From NCBI GenBank assembly GCA_031262335.1, contig JAISHX010000104.1, forward strand, positions 1 to 5,222: a stretch of DNA of 5,222 nucleotides. The letters are read 5' to 3'. Under the pieces are notes generated by a model. The model was not told where the DNA came from, searched no databases, and was given only the letters and a program-made list of their open reading frames with translations. Below are positions 1 to 5,222 of this stretch, in pieces. The stretch's first letter is position 1. Each line of letters begins with the position of its first letter. The stretch comes from Clostridiales bacterium. GTDB taxonomy: Bacteria; Bacillota; Clostridia; Lachnospirales; WRAX01. Both the position numbers and the translations under genes were made by a program.

Positions 1-149
1 ACAGAAACTCGCTCACGCGATTCCTTTACAGCGGAATCCGGTAATCCGACTATATTAAAACAAGGTAAACCTCCGGTAACATCTGTTTCTACAGTAACAG
101 TATATCCGTCAACACCGACAGTCGCTCCGCTAAACACCTTGGCAACCAT
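1..149 (-). CDS. YifB/ComM-family Mg-chelatase-like AAA+ ATPase, N-terminal fragment
   Basis: Only the first 49 codons are in the window; the gene runs off the left edge. The minus-strand translation begins MVAKVFSGATVGVDGYTVTV and continues with GGLPCFNIVGLPDSAVKES. This matches the conserved N-terminal domain of the YifB/ComM family, in which a 'G(L/I)xxxxVxVExDxxxGLPxFxIVGLPDxAVKES' pattern precedes the AAA+ (magnesium chelatase-like) ATPase core. Known family role: ComM is a hexameric helicase that promotes branch migration during natural transformation in Gram-negative bacteria; the role of the Firmicutes homologues is less defined. The ATG at 147-149 has a purine-rich ribosome binding site (GGGGGGAG, plus-strand 154-161) 4 nt upstream. 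The gene is divergent from gpr across a 73-bp gap. The Walker motifs and Mg-chelatase domains lie outside the window, so the full domain set cannot be checked. The N-terminal match is strong enough that I see no competing family. Confidence 0.9.
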   Translation of the reverse strand, partial: MVAKVFSGATVGVDGYTVTVETDVTGGLPCFNIVGLPDSAVKESRERVS

Positions 150-180
150 TATTCTCCCCCCTATAAGACAAATCAGTATA

Positions 181-189
181 ATTATACCA
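181..189 (-). promoter_or_regulatory. Probable extended -10 promoter for the yifB/comM-like gene
   Basis: On the minus strand this reads TGG-TATAAT, a perfect sigma-A -10 hexamer with the extended TGn element. No good -35 lies 17 bp upstream (GTACAT at best), which is acceptable for extended -10 promoters. The start of transcription would fall near 174, leaving a leader of about 25 nt before the ATG at 149. The hexamer sits inside a perfect 12-bp palindrome, GTATAATTATAC (176-187), so the same core could act in either direction. On the plus strand GTATA at 176-180 resembles a sigma-F/sigma-G -35 element, which would suit gpr, but I find no convincing matching -10 at 15-16 bp. Confidence 0.45.
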
Positions 190-222
190 TAATTACTAAC
201 AATATGTACAGGAGGTTTTGCA

Positions 223-1191
223 ATGAAAAATATTTATACTGATTTGGCTTTGGAAGTCGCAGAAGCACTAATCGAAACAACTCAATCCACATTGGACGGA
301 GTTGAAATTGAACGTACGGAATATCCCGAATATACTGTTACATGGGTTAAAGTCACAAATGAAACGGGTGCACGAATATTAAGCAGAGAAATCGGCAATT
401 ATGTGACAGTTGAATCACAAAGCTTGCGTACAGGCGACGTAACCGCACATGAAAAAATTATAGAAGTGCTTGTTGATATTATTGCACGACTTAAAAAGAA
501 CGATGACGGAGATGTTCTTGTTGTCGGACTTGGAAATCATGGTGTTACACCGGACGCGCTTGGACCTCGTGTAGTATCAAAAACTTTTGTTACCCGCAAT
601 ATTCTCAACGAAGTTCCGGACGAAACGAGGGGCAAAACCCGTCCTGTCGCGGCAGTTGCGCCGGGAGTTTTAGGCACAACGGGTATTGAAACGCGTGATA
701 TTGTAAAAGGTATTTGCGAAAAAATGAATCCTTCACTTGTTATTGCGGTTGACGCGCTGGCGGCACGCAAAACATCTCGCGTAAACACGACTATTCAAGT
801 TACCGACACAGGTATCGTTCCGGGCGGCGGAATGGGAAACGCTCGTGCCGCGCTGAATGAATATTTCTTAGGTACTCAAGTTATTGCGATAGGAGTGCCT
901 ACCGTTGTTGATGCCGCAACTCTTGTAACAGACTGCTTGGATTCTGTTTTGGAGCTGCTCGCCGAAACGGAACAGGATACTGAAACATATTCCGAACTTT
1001 CAAAACTCCGTGAAGAAGAAAAATACGAAATCGTAAGTGTCGCCCTTGAGCCTTATGACGGTAACATGTTTGTTACGCCTAAGGAAGTGGATGAAGTCAT
1101 TGCAAGACTGTCAAATGTTATTGCAAACGCTCTTAATATTTCTCTCCATAAAGGAATAACACTTGAGGATATAAACAGATTTATGTATTAA
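223..1191 (+). CDS. gpr: Germination protease GPR (spore protease, peptidase family A25)
   Basis: GPR degrades the small acid-soluble proteins (SASPs) that coat spore DNA, releasing amino acids early in germination; in Bacillus it is made as a zymogen in the forespore. The 322-residue product carries the family hallmarks: GLGN (102-105), TPDALGP with Asp111, APGVLGTTGIET (146-157), VDALAAR with Asp177, RVNTTIQ, and IGVPTVVDA. Asp111 and Asp177 are 66 residues apart, the same spacing as the Asp127/Asp193 pair known to be essential in Bacillus megaterium GPR. The C-terminus (MFVTPKEVD, then ANALN) is also typical. The start is fixed by AGGAGG at 210-215, 7 nt before the ATG, and by an upstream in-frame stop at 190-192. 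The sequence YTDLALE at residues 5-11 corresponds to the RTDLAVE autoprocessing site of Bacillus, so the propeptide would be only about five residues, against about 15-16 there. The protein is slightly shorter than Bacillus GPR mainly because it lacks an insert before the C-terminal region. It is followed by its own terminator, so it is probably monocistronic. Confidence 0.97.
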   Translation: MKNIYTDLALEVAEALIETTQSTLDGVEIERTEYPEYTVTWVKVTNETGARILSREIGNYVTVESQSLRTGDVTAHEKIIEVLVDIIARLKKNDDGDVLVVGLGNHGVTPDALGPRVVSKTFVTRNILNEVPDETRGKTRPVAAVAPGVLGTTGIETRDIVKGICEKMNPSLVIAVDALAARKTSRVNTTIQVTDTGIVPGGGMGNARAALNEYFLGTQVIAIGVPTVVDAATLVTDCLDSVLELLAETEQDTETYSELSKLREEEKYEIVSVALEPYDGNMFVTPKEVDEVIARLSNVIANALNISLHKGITLEDINRFMY

Positions 1192-1237
1192 AGCGCATAT
1201 AAAAACCATAACATCAATATTTAACCAATAAAAGGCA

Positions 1238-1276
1238 GAACAATTCCTCCTTTAACAGTGAAGAGGAATTGTTTTT
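1238..1276 (+). terminator. Rho-independent terminator of gpr
   Basis: A perfect 11-bp stem, AACAATTCCTC (1239-1249) with GAGGAATTGTT (1263-1273), plus a possible G-U pair at its base, encloses a 13-nt loop. The T-rich run TTTTT (1272-1276) begins within the last stem bases. It lies about 47 bp after the gpr stop codon. Short flanking GGCA/TGCC segments (1234-1237 and 1278-1281) could extend the base of the hairpin. Confidence 0.85.
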
Positions 1277-1290
1277 GTGCCATTTGACAG

Positions 1291-1319
1291 TTGACAACCC
1301 AACATCAATTTTATATAAT
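1291..1319 (+). promoter_or_regulatory. Consensus sigma-A promoter for the cohesin-dockerin gene
   Basis: TTGACA at 1291-1296 and TATAAT at 1314-1319 are separated by exactly 17 bp, a perfect housekeeping promoter. A second TTGACA lies 7 bp further upstream (1284-1289), but its 24-bp distance from the -10 makes it a poor alternative. Transcription would start near 1326, giving a leader of about 33 nt to the ribosome binding site and start region. Confidence 0.85.
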
Positions 1320-1345
1320 ATAAGATATAATTAGGAATGAGAATT

Positions 1346-1353
1346 AGGGGGTG
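1346..1353 (+). promoter_or_regulatory. Ribosome binding site that sets the non-ATG start of the cohesin-dockerin gene
   Basis: AGGGGGTG differs from the ideal AGGAGGTG at one position. The first in-frame ATG (1413) is about 60 nt away, too far to be served by it. Counting from the end of the GGGGG core (1351), ATC at 1359 is 7 nt away, the same spacing as in gpr, and ATT at 1356 is 4 nt away. GTG at 1351-1353 is in another frame and is followed at once by TAA. Confidence 0.65.
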
Positions 1354-1358
1354 TAATT

Positions 1359-3860
1359 ATCAAATACTTTCATGCACCAAAAAAAATTTGGGCAATTCTG
1401 CTTGTCTTAGCAATGACATTTACGATGCCTGCAGGTTTTGCCTTGGCGGCGGAATCAAATTCAATTATTGTTACCCCGTCATCAGAGAGAATAATGAGGG
1501 GAAGCACATTTGACGTTACGGTCAGTGTGCAAAACGCCAGCGAACTGTCATCGCTTGCGTTTGAAATTAAGTATGACCCTGATTTGTTGGAAGTCCAAGG
1601 AACTCCAACATTGAAAACGTCTGTGCTTGAGTTTTTGATGGAAAATAACGACAGCGGATTTTGGTATTTTCCGCTTACGGTAGCAGACGGGGATAAAACA
1701 CTTTCGGCAGGAACGAATGAGCTCGTTAAAATGACTTTCAAAGTCAAAAGCGATGCGCCGGAATCTGCTACTTCGGCACAAATAAAAGCCGTTTTTGATG
1801 AAGGTTCACAGTATTATCTTTCACCAAACGGTCAAAAAACCAACCTCGTCACACAAGACGCTACTGTCGAATTTGTAAAAACAGTAAACATTTCGGCTAT
1901 CGACGGTGTAAATCCTCCTGTTGCCGGTCAGACACCTGTTACCTCAATTATAGAAACAGACCAATTTACAGGTTCTGTAAGTTGGAGCGGAAATCCAACC
2001 AAATTTGAGTACGATACAGCGTATACCGCAACAATTACGCTTACACCAAAATCAGGATTTACTTTGGATGGTGTTTCAGCTAACTTCTTTAAAGTTTCAG
2101 GTGCAACTGCCACAAATTCTGCTGACAACGGCGTTATTACAGCGACTTTCCCGTCGACAGGAAAACAGACTCCCGATATTAAAAACATTGTTATAAAAGC
2201 ACCTGCGGCAAACGAAATTCCTGAAACATTCATACCTGAAAATGCTCAATACAGCGGAGCAATAGCGTGGTCACCTGAAATTACAGGAAAATTCGGATAT
2301 TACGAAGTATATCAGGCGACAATTACGCTTGCTGCAAAAGGAACTTATACTGTTGACGAACTTCCGTCTGATTTCTTTACGGTAAACGGACAACCGGCAA
2401 CATATGATTCACAGACACACACAGTTACTGTTAATTTTGACAGAACAGCCGAACAGCCAATATCTATTAAAGAAATTGAAGGAATTATTCCGCCTGCTTT
2501 TGGTCAAATTCCTGTTACCTCAATTAAAGAAACAGACCAATTTACAGGAACTGTTAGTTGGGAACCAAACGACACAACATTCGCCTATGACACACAATAT
2601 ACAGCAAAAATTACACTTACACCAAAAGCAGGATTCACAGTTGATGGTGTCGGCGAAGATTGGTTTTCTGTAGGATATGCAGAAGCAACTAACCTTGCAA
2701 ACAGCAACGAAATAACAGCCATATTTGATAAAACTCTGCCCGAACCTGCCGTTGACGACGAAAATATTACTATGTTTGAAATTCTCGGTATTGACGCACC
2801 TGCTATCGGAGAAACACCTGATACGACGATAGAAGAATGCGATGAATATTTCGGCAGTGTTGTGTGGACTCCCAATGACGTACCATTCCGTGCAAATACG
2901 CATTACACAGCTAAATTTACTCGTACGCCGAAAAAAGGTTATACATTCGCGAATGTACCTGCAAACGCGTTTAGTGTCGCAGGCAGTCAGGCGAAAAATG
3001 ACGCAGGAAGCAACTTTGTTTCGGTTACGTTTGAAGAAATTCCGGGTGATAAAACAGTTGATATTAACGAAATTTCCGGTTTGGTTGTACCTGTTACAGG
3101 AGCAACTCCGATTACGGAAATTACAGAAACTGAGCAGTTCACAGGGACTGTTTCTTGGACGCCAAACGACCAAATATTTGTTTATAACACAGAATACACA
3201 GCAACCGTTACACTTGTTGCAAAAGAAGATTGGACTTTTGACGGAATTCCAAAAGACTTTTTCTTTGTTTCAGGCGCAAAAAGTGCTGTGAATGATGCAA
3301 ATACCGGAAATACCGGCATTGTTACAGTAACTTTCAACGCAACTACGGCGCAAACCGTGGATATTTCGGCTATTACAGGCATTATTCCGCCGAAAAAAGG
3401 AAATAATCCTGTTAAAGGAGTAGTTGACCAACAGGACAACAATCAATATAAGGTAAGCGTTTCATGGAGCGGAAATCCCGATACATTTGCCGCCGCAACA
3501 GAATATATCGCAACAATTGCGATTACCGCAAACGAAGGCTTTACGCTTGACGGTCTTGCGGAAACTTTCTTTACTGTTGAAGGCGCAACTGCTGTGACAT
3601 ATAAAAACGGTGTCATTGAGGCAGTTTTCCCCGCCACCGAATCAGAATCAAACTATATTCTCGGCGACGTTAACGGCGATGACGTCTTCAGTCCCTTAGA
3701 TATCTTACGTCTGCAACGTTATTATGCAAAATGGTCTGTTCCTAATCCTCATCTTTGTGTCGAAAGAGGGGATGTTACAGGTGACGGAGAGGTGACGCCC
3801 TTAGATATCTTACGTATGCAACGTGTTTATGCAAAATGGCCTGGTGTTGTGTTAGAGTAA
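1359..3860 (+). CDS. Secreted modular protein: cohesin-like domain, six tandem repeats, C-terminal type I dockerin
   Basis: Probable extracellular scaffold or adaptor protein; numbering here starts at the ATC at 1359 (833 residues). Residues 1-30 form a signal peptide: basic n-region (KYFHAPKK), hydrophobic core (IWAILLVLAMTF), and ALA|AE cleavage site. A start at ATG 1413 would delete the basic region and half the core, so I place the start upstream, although no ATG, GTG or TTG is available; the frame is open back to a TGA at 1338-1340. Residues about 33-173 resemble a cohesin (LAFEIKYDPDLLEV near 67-80, KMTFKVKS later). Residues 176-760 are six repeats of 94-101 residues, beta-rich by appearance. 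The dockerin (about 768-833) has two Ca-binding F-hand segments, GDVNGDDVFSPLD and GDVTGDGEVTPLD, each followed by an ILR(L/M)QR helix. In cellulosome biology dockerins bind cohesins on scaffoldins, so carrying both suggests an adaptor that docks and is docked. No catalytic or carbohydrate-binding module is visible. The partners and the repeat function are unknown. The gene has its own promoter and terminator. Confidence 0.88.
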   Translation: MKYFHAPKKIWAILLVLAMTFTMPAGFALAAESNSIIVTPSSERIMRGSTFDVTVSVQNASELSSLAFEIKYDPDLLEVQGTPTLKTSVLEFLMENNDSGFWYFPLTVADGDKTLSAGTNELVKMTFKVKSDAPESATSAQIKAVFDEGSQYYLSPNGQKTNLVTQDATVEFVKTVNISAIDGVNPPVAGQTPVTSIIETDQFTGSVSWSGNPTKFEYDTAYTATITLTPKSGFTLDGVSANFFKVSGATATNSADNGVITATFPSTGKQTPDIKNIVIKAPAANEIPETFIPENAQYSGAIAWSPEITGKFGYYEVYQATITLAAKGTYTVDELPSDFFTVNGQPATYDSQTHTVTVNFDRTAEQPISIKEIEGIIPPAFGQIPVTSIKETDQFTGTVSWEPNDTTFAYDTQYTAKITLTPKAGFTVDGVGEDWFSVGYAEATNLANSNEITAIFDKTLPEPAVDDENITMFEILGIDAPAIGETPDTTIEECDEYFGSVVWTPNDVPFRANTHYTAKFTRTPKKGYTFANVPANAFSVAGSQAKNDAGSNFVSVTFEEIPGDKTVDINEISGLVVPVTGATPITEITETEQFTGTVSWTPNDQIFVYNTEYTATVTLVAKEDWTFDGIPKDFFFVSGAKSAVNDANTGNTGIVTVTFNATTAQTVDISAITGIIPPKKGNNPVKGVVDQQDNNQYKVSVSWSGNPDTFAAATEYIATIAITANEGFTLDGLAETFFTVEGATAVTYKNGVIEAVFPATESESNYILGDVNGDDVFSPLDILRLQRYYAKWSVPNPHLCVERGDVTGDGEVTPLDILRMQRVYAKWPGVVLE
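1884..3638 (+). repeat. Six tandem protein repeats of about 97 residues
   Basis: Copies start near 1884, 2175, 2463, 2766, 3057 and 3357, and are 97, 96, 101, 97, 100 and 94 codons long. A typical copy opens with 'I..I.GI.PP..G..PVT.I.ETDQFTG', continues 'VSW.PN...FAYDTQYTA.ITLTPKAGFT.DG', then 'FFSV.GA.AT', and closes with a strand ending in '.AxF'. The pattern of alternating hydrophobic and Thr/Ser residues suggests an Ig-like beta sandwich; similar units occur in many secreted and S-layer-associated Firmicutes proteins, but I cannot name the family with certainty. Copies 1 and 3 are nearly identical over 38 nt (1935-1972 and 2511-2548, one mismatch), pointing to recent duplication or gene conversion. 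Copies 2 and 4 are the most diverged; copy 2 lacks the GI.PP opening. Confidence 0.92.
3663..3839 (+). repeat. Duplicated dockerin F-hand segments
   Basis: Two 24-codon copies (3663-3734 and 3768-3839) encode the paired calcium-binding loop-helix units of a type I dockerin. Within them, 42 nt (3693-3734 and 3798-3839) match at 39 positions. The loops D-V-N-G-D...D and D-V-T-G-D...D have the Asp/Asn/Asp spacing expected for Ca binding at positions 1, 3, 5 and 12. The helices PLDILRLQRYYAKW and PLDILRMQRVYAKW are nearly identical, giving the internal two-fold symmetry that allows dual-mode cohesin binding in known dockerins. Confidence 0.9.
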
Positions 3861-3868
3861 ATTTCCTT

Positions 3869-3914
3869 TGTCAAACAAAAAAGGCAGAATAATACCTGCC
3901 TTTTTTGTTTGACA
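3869..3914 (+). terminator. Strong rho-independent terminator of the cohesin-dockerin gene, symmetric
   Basis: An uninterrupted 19-bp stem has GTCAAACAAAAAAGGCAG (3870-3887) pairing with CTGCCTTTTTTGTTTGAC (3896-3913), plus T3869-A3914, around an 8-nt loop. The T-run is inside the right arm, giving a GGCAG/CTGCC core followed by TTTTTT. Because the left arm is A-rich, the same structure gives a core plus T-run on the minus strand too, so it may terminate in both directions. It starts 8 bp after the stop codon. Confidence 0.88.
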
Positions 3915-4073
3915 GTGAGTTATAATGGCTAATCGTGCCGCTCACTACAGCAGATTGCTAAAATAAATTGCAATATTTCAAAAACTAAACTTACAAGAAT
4001 AGTTATTAAAACTTGCTTTATAACTGTGTATTATTATTAAACGGCAATAAATTTATTATTATCTTAATAAAAA

Positions 4074-4107
4074 CGCCTATTTCTAAACATCAGTTTAGAA
4101 ATAGGCG
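4074..4107 (-). terminator. Rho-independent terminator of tRNA-Arg
   Basis: A perfect 15-bp stem, CGCCTATTTCTAAAC (4074-4088) with its complement (4093-4107), and a 4-nt loop. Read on the minus strand it is followed directly by TTTTTATTAA, so it terminates minus-strand transcription 13 nt past the tRNA 3' end. On the plus strand there is no T-run, which fixes the orientation. The spacer to its left (3915-4073) is AT-rich and shows only a weak interrupted stem (AGTGAG 3914-3919 with CTCACT 3941-3946). Confidence 0.85.
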
Positions 4108-4120
4108 CAAAATTATTAAA

Positions 4121-4193
4121 CTCGCCCGAGAGGAGTCGAACCTCCGACCAAAGGTTTAGGAAACCTCTGCTCTATCCTCTGAGCTACGGACGA
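4121..4193 (-). tRNA. tRNA-Arg, anticodon CCU (reads AGG)
   Basis: The minus strand folds into a complete 73-nt cloverleaf: acceptor TCGTCCG with CGGGCGA (one U-G pair), D-stem GCTC/GAGC, anticodon stem GAGGT/ACCTT with loop TTCCTAA, a 5-nt variable loop, T-stem GGAGG/CCTCT with loop TTCGACT, and discriminator G. The anticodon CCT is the complement of plus-strand 4158-4160. CCA is not encoded (the next bases are TTT), so it must be added after transcription. It has its own promoter and terminator and is convergent with the cohesin-dockerin gene and divergent from ileS. Confidence 0.97.
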
Positions 4194-4210
4194 ATATTTT
4201 TAATATCAAG

Positions 4211-4240
4211 AGTCTATCATACGTTTTGGCAATTTGTCAA
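4211..4240 (-). promoter_or_regulatory. Sigma-A promoter of tRNA-Arg
   Basis: Minus-strand TTGACA (plus-strand 4235-4240) and TAGACT (4211-4216) are separated by 18 bp, with a TGn extended -10 (TGA-TAGACT). Transcription would start around 4204, about 11 nt before the tRNA 5' end. Confidence 0.75.
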
Positions 4241-4335
4241 TATAAATTTGTTCATTGTTCTAAAAAAGATTTGCGGGACACGCTCCTTCTAAAATGATGA
4301 AGGTATTCTTACCACAAACGATAGATAAAAATTTT

Positions 4336-4364
4336 TTGACTTTTTATAAATGCTGTGGTAGTAT
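4336..4364 (+). promoter_or_regulatory. Probable sigma-A promoter of ileS
   Basis: TTGACT (4336-4341), a 17-bp spacer and TAGTAT (4359-4364), with a TGG extended -10 next to it. Transcription would begin near 4371, giving a leader of about 125 nt. The promoter spacer lies inside an inverted repeat, TACCACA (4310-4316) with TGTGGTA (4354-4360), which could be an operator, but 7 bp with a 37-nt gap is weak evidence. Confidence 0.6.
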
Positions 4365-4400
4365 TATGCTGTTATAGTGAGTTAACATAAAAAATCACCA

Positions 4401-4466
4401 AGCAGAGTTTTCTGTAGCCGGTTAATAAGCAAGAAGTCCCACACCTAAGAGGTGGGGGATGAATTG
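4401..4466 (+). ncRNA. ileS leader hairpin resembling an IS200/IS605 right end / omega-RNA scaffold remnant
   Basis: The segment reads AGCCGGTTAATAAGCAAGAAG (4416-4436 in part), then a hairpin: CCC (4438-4440) and CACCT (4442-4446), with one bulged A, pair with AGGTG (4450-4454) and GGG (4455-4457) around an AAG loop, followed by GATGAATTG. From memory of the family, TnpB/IS1341-type elements commonly end in a 'GCCGG...GGCAA...AAGAAGCCCCCACCT..AGGTGGGGG' arrangement, which also forms the 3' scaffold of their omega-RNA. No tnpA or tnpB reading frame is in the window, so at most this is a relic or a non-autonomous end. It lies between the ileS promoter and its ribosome binding site and would be transcribed as part of the leader. 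The alternative is an unrelated regulatory hairpin of ileS. No T-box motif (GGGTGGTACCGCG-like) is present. Confidence 0.35.
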
Positions 4467-4495
4467 CTCCCATAAAATCTTTTTGGAGGCAAAGC

Positions 4496-5222
4496 ATGTA
4501 TGATAAAGTAGATAAAACGCTCAGTTTCGCTGAACGGGAATCAGATGTTTTGAAATTTTGGAAAGAAAATAAAATATTTGAACAAAGTATTGAAAATAGA
4601 AAAGACTGTGAACTGTTTGTGTTTTATGACGGACCTCCCACAGCAAACGGAAAGCCTCATATCGGACATGTACTGACACGGGCAATAAAAGACCTGATTC
4701 CGCGCTATAAAACTATGAAGGGATTCAAAGTATTGCGCAAGGCGGGCTGGGACACACACGGATTGCCGGTTGAGTTGGAAGTGGAAAAAAAATTAGGCAT
4801 AAGCGGAAAACCCGATATTGAAAAATACGGAATCGAACCGTTTATAAAAAAATGTAAAGAAAGTGTTTTTTCATATAAAAAAATTTGGGAAGAAATGAGT
4901 GAACGTGTAGGTTTTTTTGCAGATATGGAGAATCCTTATGTCACTTATCATAACAGCTATATTGAATCAGTCTGGTGGGCATTAAAATCCATATGGGACA
5001 AAGGGCTTATGTACAAAGGACATAAAATCCTTCCTTATTGTCCGCGTTGCGGAACTCCGCTTTCCAGTCATGAAGTTGACCAAGGCTACAAAACTGTTAC
5101 GGAAAAATCTGTTTACGTTAAATTTAAATTAAAAAATAAAGAAAACGAATATTTCTTGGCATGGACGACAACACCGTGGACATTGCCGTCAAATACTTCT
5201 CTTACCGTAAATGCAAAAGAAA
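4496..5222 (+). CDS. ileS: Isoleucyl-tRNA synthetase, N-terminal part (runs off the right edge)
   Basis: This class I enzyme attaches isoleucine to tRNA-Ile in the cytoplasm. The first 242 residues are present of roughly 1,030-1,050 expected. Visible motifs are [15 protein letters not shown] (HIGH signature at 55-58), [10 protein letters not shown] (84-93), YCPRCG (Cys182 and Cys185, a zinc-knuckle-like pair), and [11 protein letters not shown] from Trp223, the threonine-rich start of the CP1 editing domain that removes mischarged valine. [13 protein letters not shown] and the early sequence match the type 2 ('eukaryote-like') IleRS common in Clostridia rather than the type 1 enzyme; type 2 enzymes are generally less sensitive to mupirocin, a family-level statement not testable here. 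ATG 4496 is chosen because GGAGG (4485-4489) lies 6 nt upstream and [22 protein letters not shown] matches the usual N-terminus. It has its own promoter about 130 bp upstream. Confidence 0.96.
   Translation, partial: MYDKVDKTLSFAERESDVLKFWKENKIFEQSIENRKDCELFVFYDGPPTANGKPHIGHVLTRAIKDLIPRYKTMKGFKVLRKAGWDTHGLPVELEVEKKLGISGKPDIEKYGIEPFIKKCKESVFSYKKIWEEMSERVGFFADMENPYVTYHNSYIESVWWALKSIWDKGLMYKGHKILPYCPRCGTPLSSHEVDQGYKTVTEKSVYVKFKLKNKENEYFLAWTTTPWTLPSNTSLTVNAKE

Noticed and set aside
1413..1415. ATG 1413 as the start of the cohesin-dockerin gene
   Set aside because: It removes the basic n-region and much of the hydrophobic core of the signal peptide, and no good ribosome binding site lies 5-10 nt upstream.
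2520..3173. A 217-codon cysteine- and arginine-rich open frame on the minus strand
   Set aside because: It lies wholly inside the repeat-encoding gene, follows the repeat periodicity, has no ribosome binding site context, and its composition is that of an antisense shadow.
3914..3946. Interrupted stem AGTGAG/CTCACT with inner GGC/GCC, as a small RNA or attachment site
   Set aside because: Short and imperfect, in AT-rich spacer, with no promoter or repeated partner of useful length.
4285..4303. Stem CCTTC/GAAGG with a 9-nt loop, as a possible left end of an IS605-type element or a terminator
   Set aside because: Only 5 bp, no T-run, and no recognisable left-end motif; not enough to call.
4260..4495. 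T-box riboswitch upstream of ileS
   Set aside because: I looked for the conserved GGGTGGTACCGCG-like T-box sequence and a following terminator/antiterminator and found neither.
4541..4759. A 72-codon minus-strand open frame
   Set aside because: It is antisense to the conserved catalytic region of ileS, whose plus-strand frame is unambiguous.

Overview
The window looks like a chromosomal segment of a low-GC, endospore-forming member of the Bacillota, most likely class Clostridia. The sequence reasons are a germination protease gene (gpr, found only in spore formers), strong AGGAGG-type ribosome binding sites, sigma-A promoters and rho-independent terminators typical of Firmicutes, a type-2-looking isoleucyl-tRNA synthetase, and a secreted protein with cohesin and dockerin modules. 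Species cannot be named from the sequence alone.

Layout. The left edge (1-149, minus strand) holds the N-terminus of a YifB/ComM-type Mg-chelatase-family AAA+ ATPase. It is divergent from gpr (223-1191, plus strand), and the two share a 73-bp intergenic region with a palindromic TATAAT core. gpr ends in a clear terminator (1238-1276). A perfect-consensus sigma-A promoter (TTGACA, 17 bp, TATAAT; 1291-1319) then drives one long gene to 3860. That gene encodes a secreted modular protein: signal peptide, one cohesin-like domain, six tandem repeats of about 94-101 residues, and a C-terminal type I dockerin. Its reading frame has no ATG, GTG or TTG where the signal peptide must start, so it appears to use ATC or ATT as initiator. 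A 19-bp hairpin terminator follows.

The stretch 3861-4495 has no protein gene. It holds the cohesin gene terminator (3869-3914), an AT-rich spacer in which I see nothing convincing (3915-4073), a minus-strand terminator (4074-4107), tRNA-Arg(CCU) on the minus strand (4121-4193) with its promoter (4211-4240), and then the promoter and leader of ileS. The leader has no recognisable T-box. Instead it carries a hairpin with flanks resembling the right end / omega-RNA scaffold of IS200/IS605-IS1341 (TnpB) elements, placed just before the ileS ribosome binding site. The first 242 codons of ileS run off the right edge (4496-5222).

The genes are mostly independent transcription units: DNA processing (yifB/comM), spore germination (gpr), cell-surface or extracellular assembly (cohesin-dockerin protein) and translation (tRNA-Arg, ileS). 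I see no multi-gene operon that joins them. The points most worth following are the non-canonical start of the secreted protein, its scaffoldin-like architecture with homogenised repeats, and the mobile-element-like hairpin in the ileS leader.
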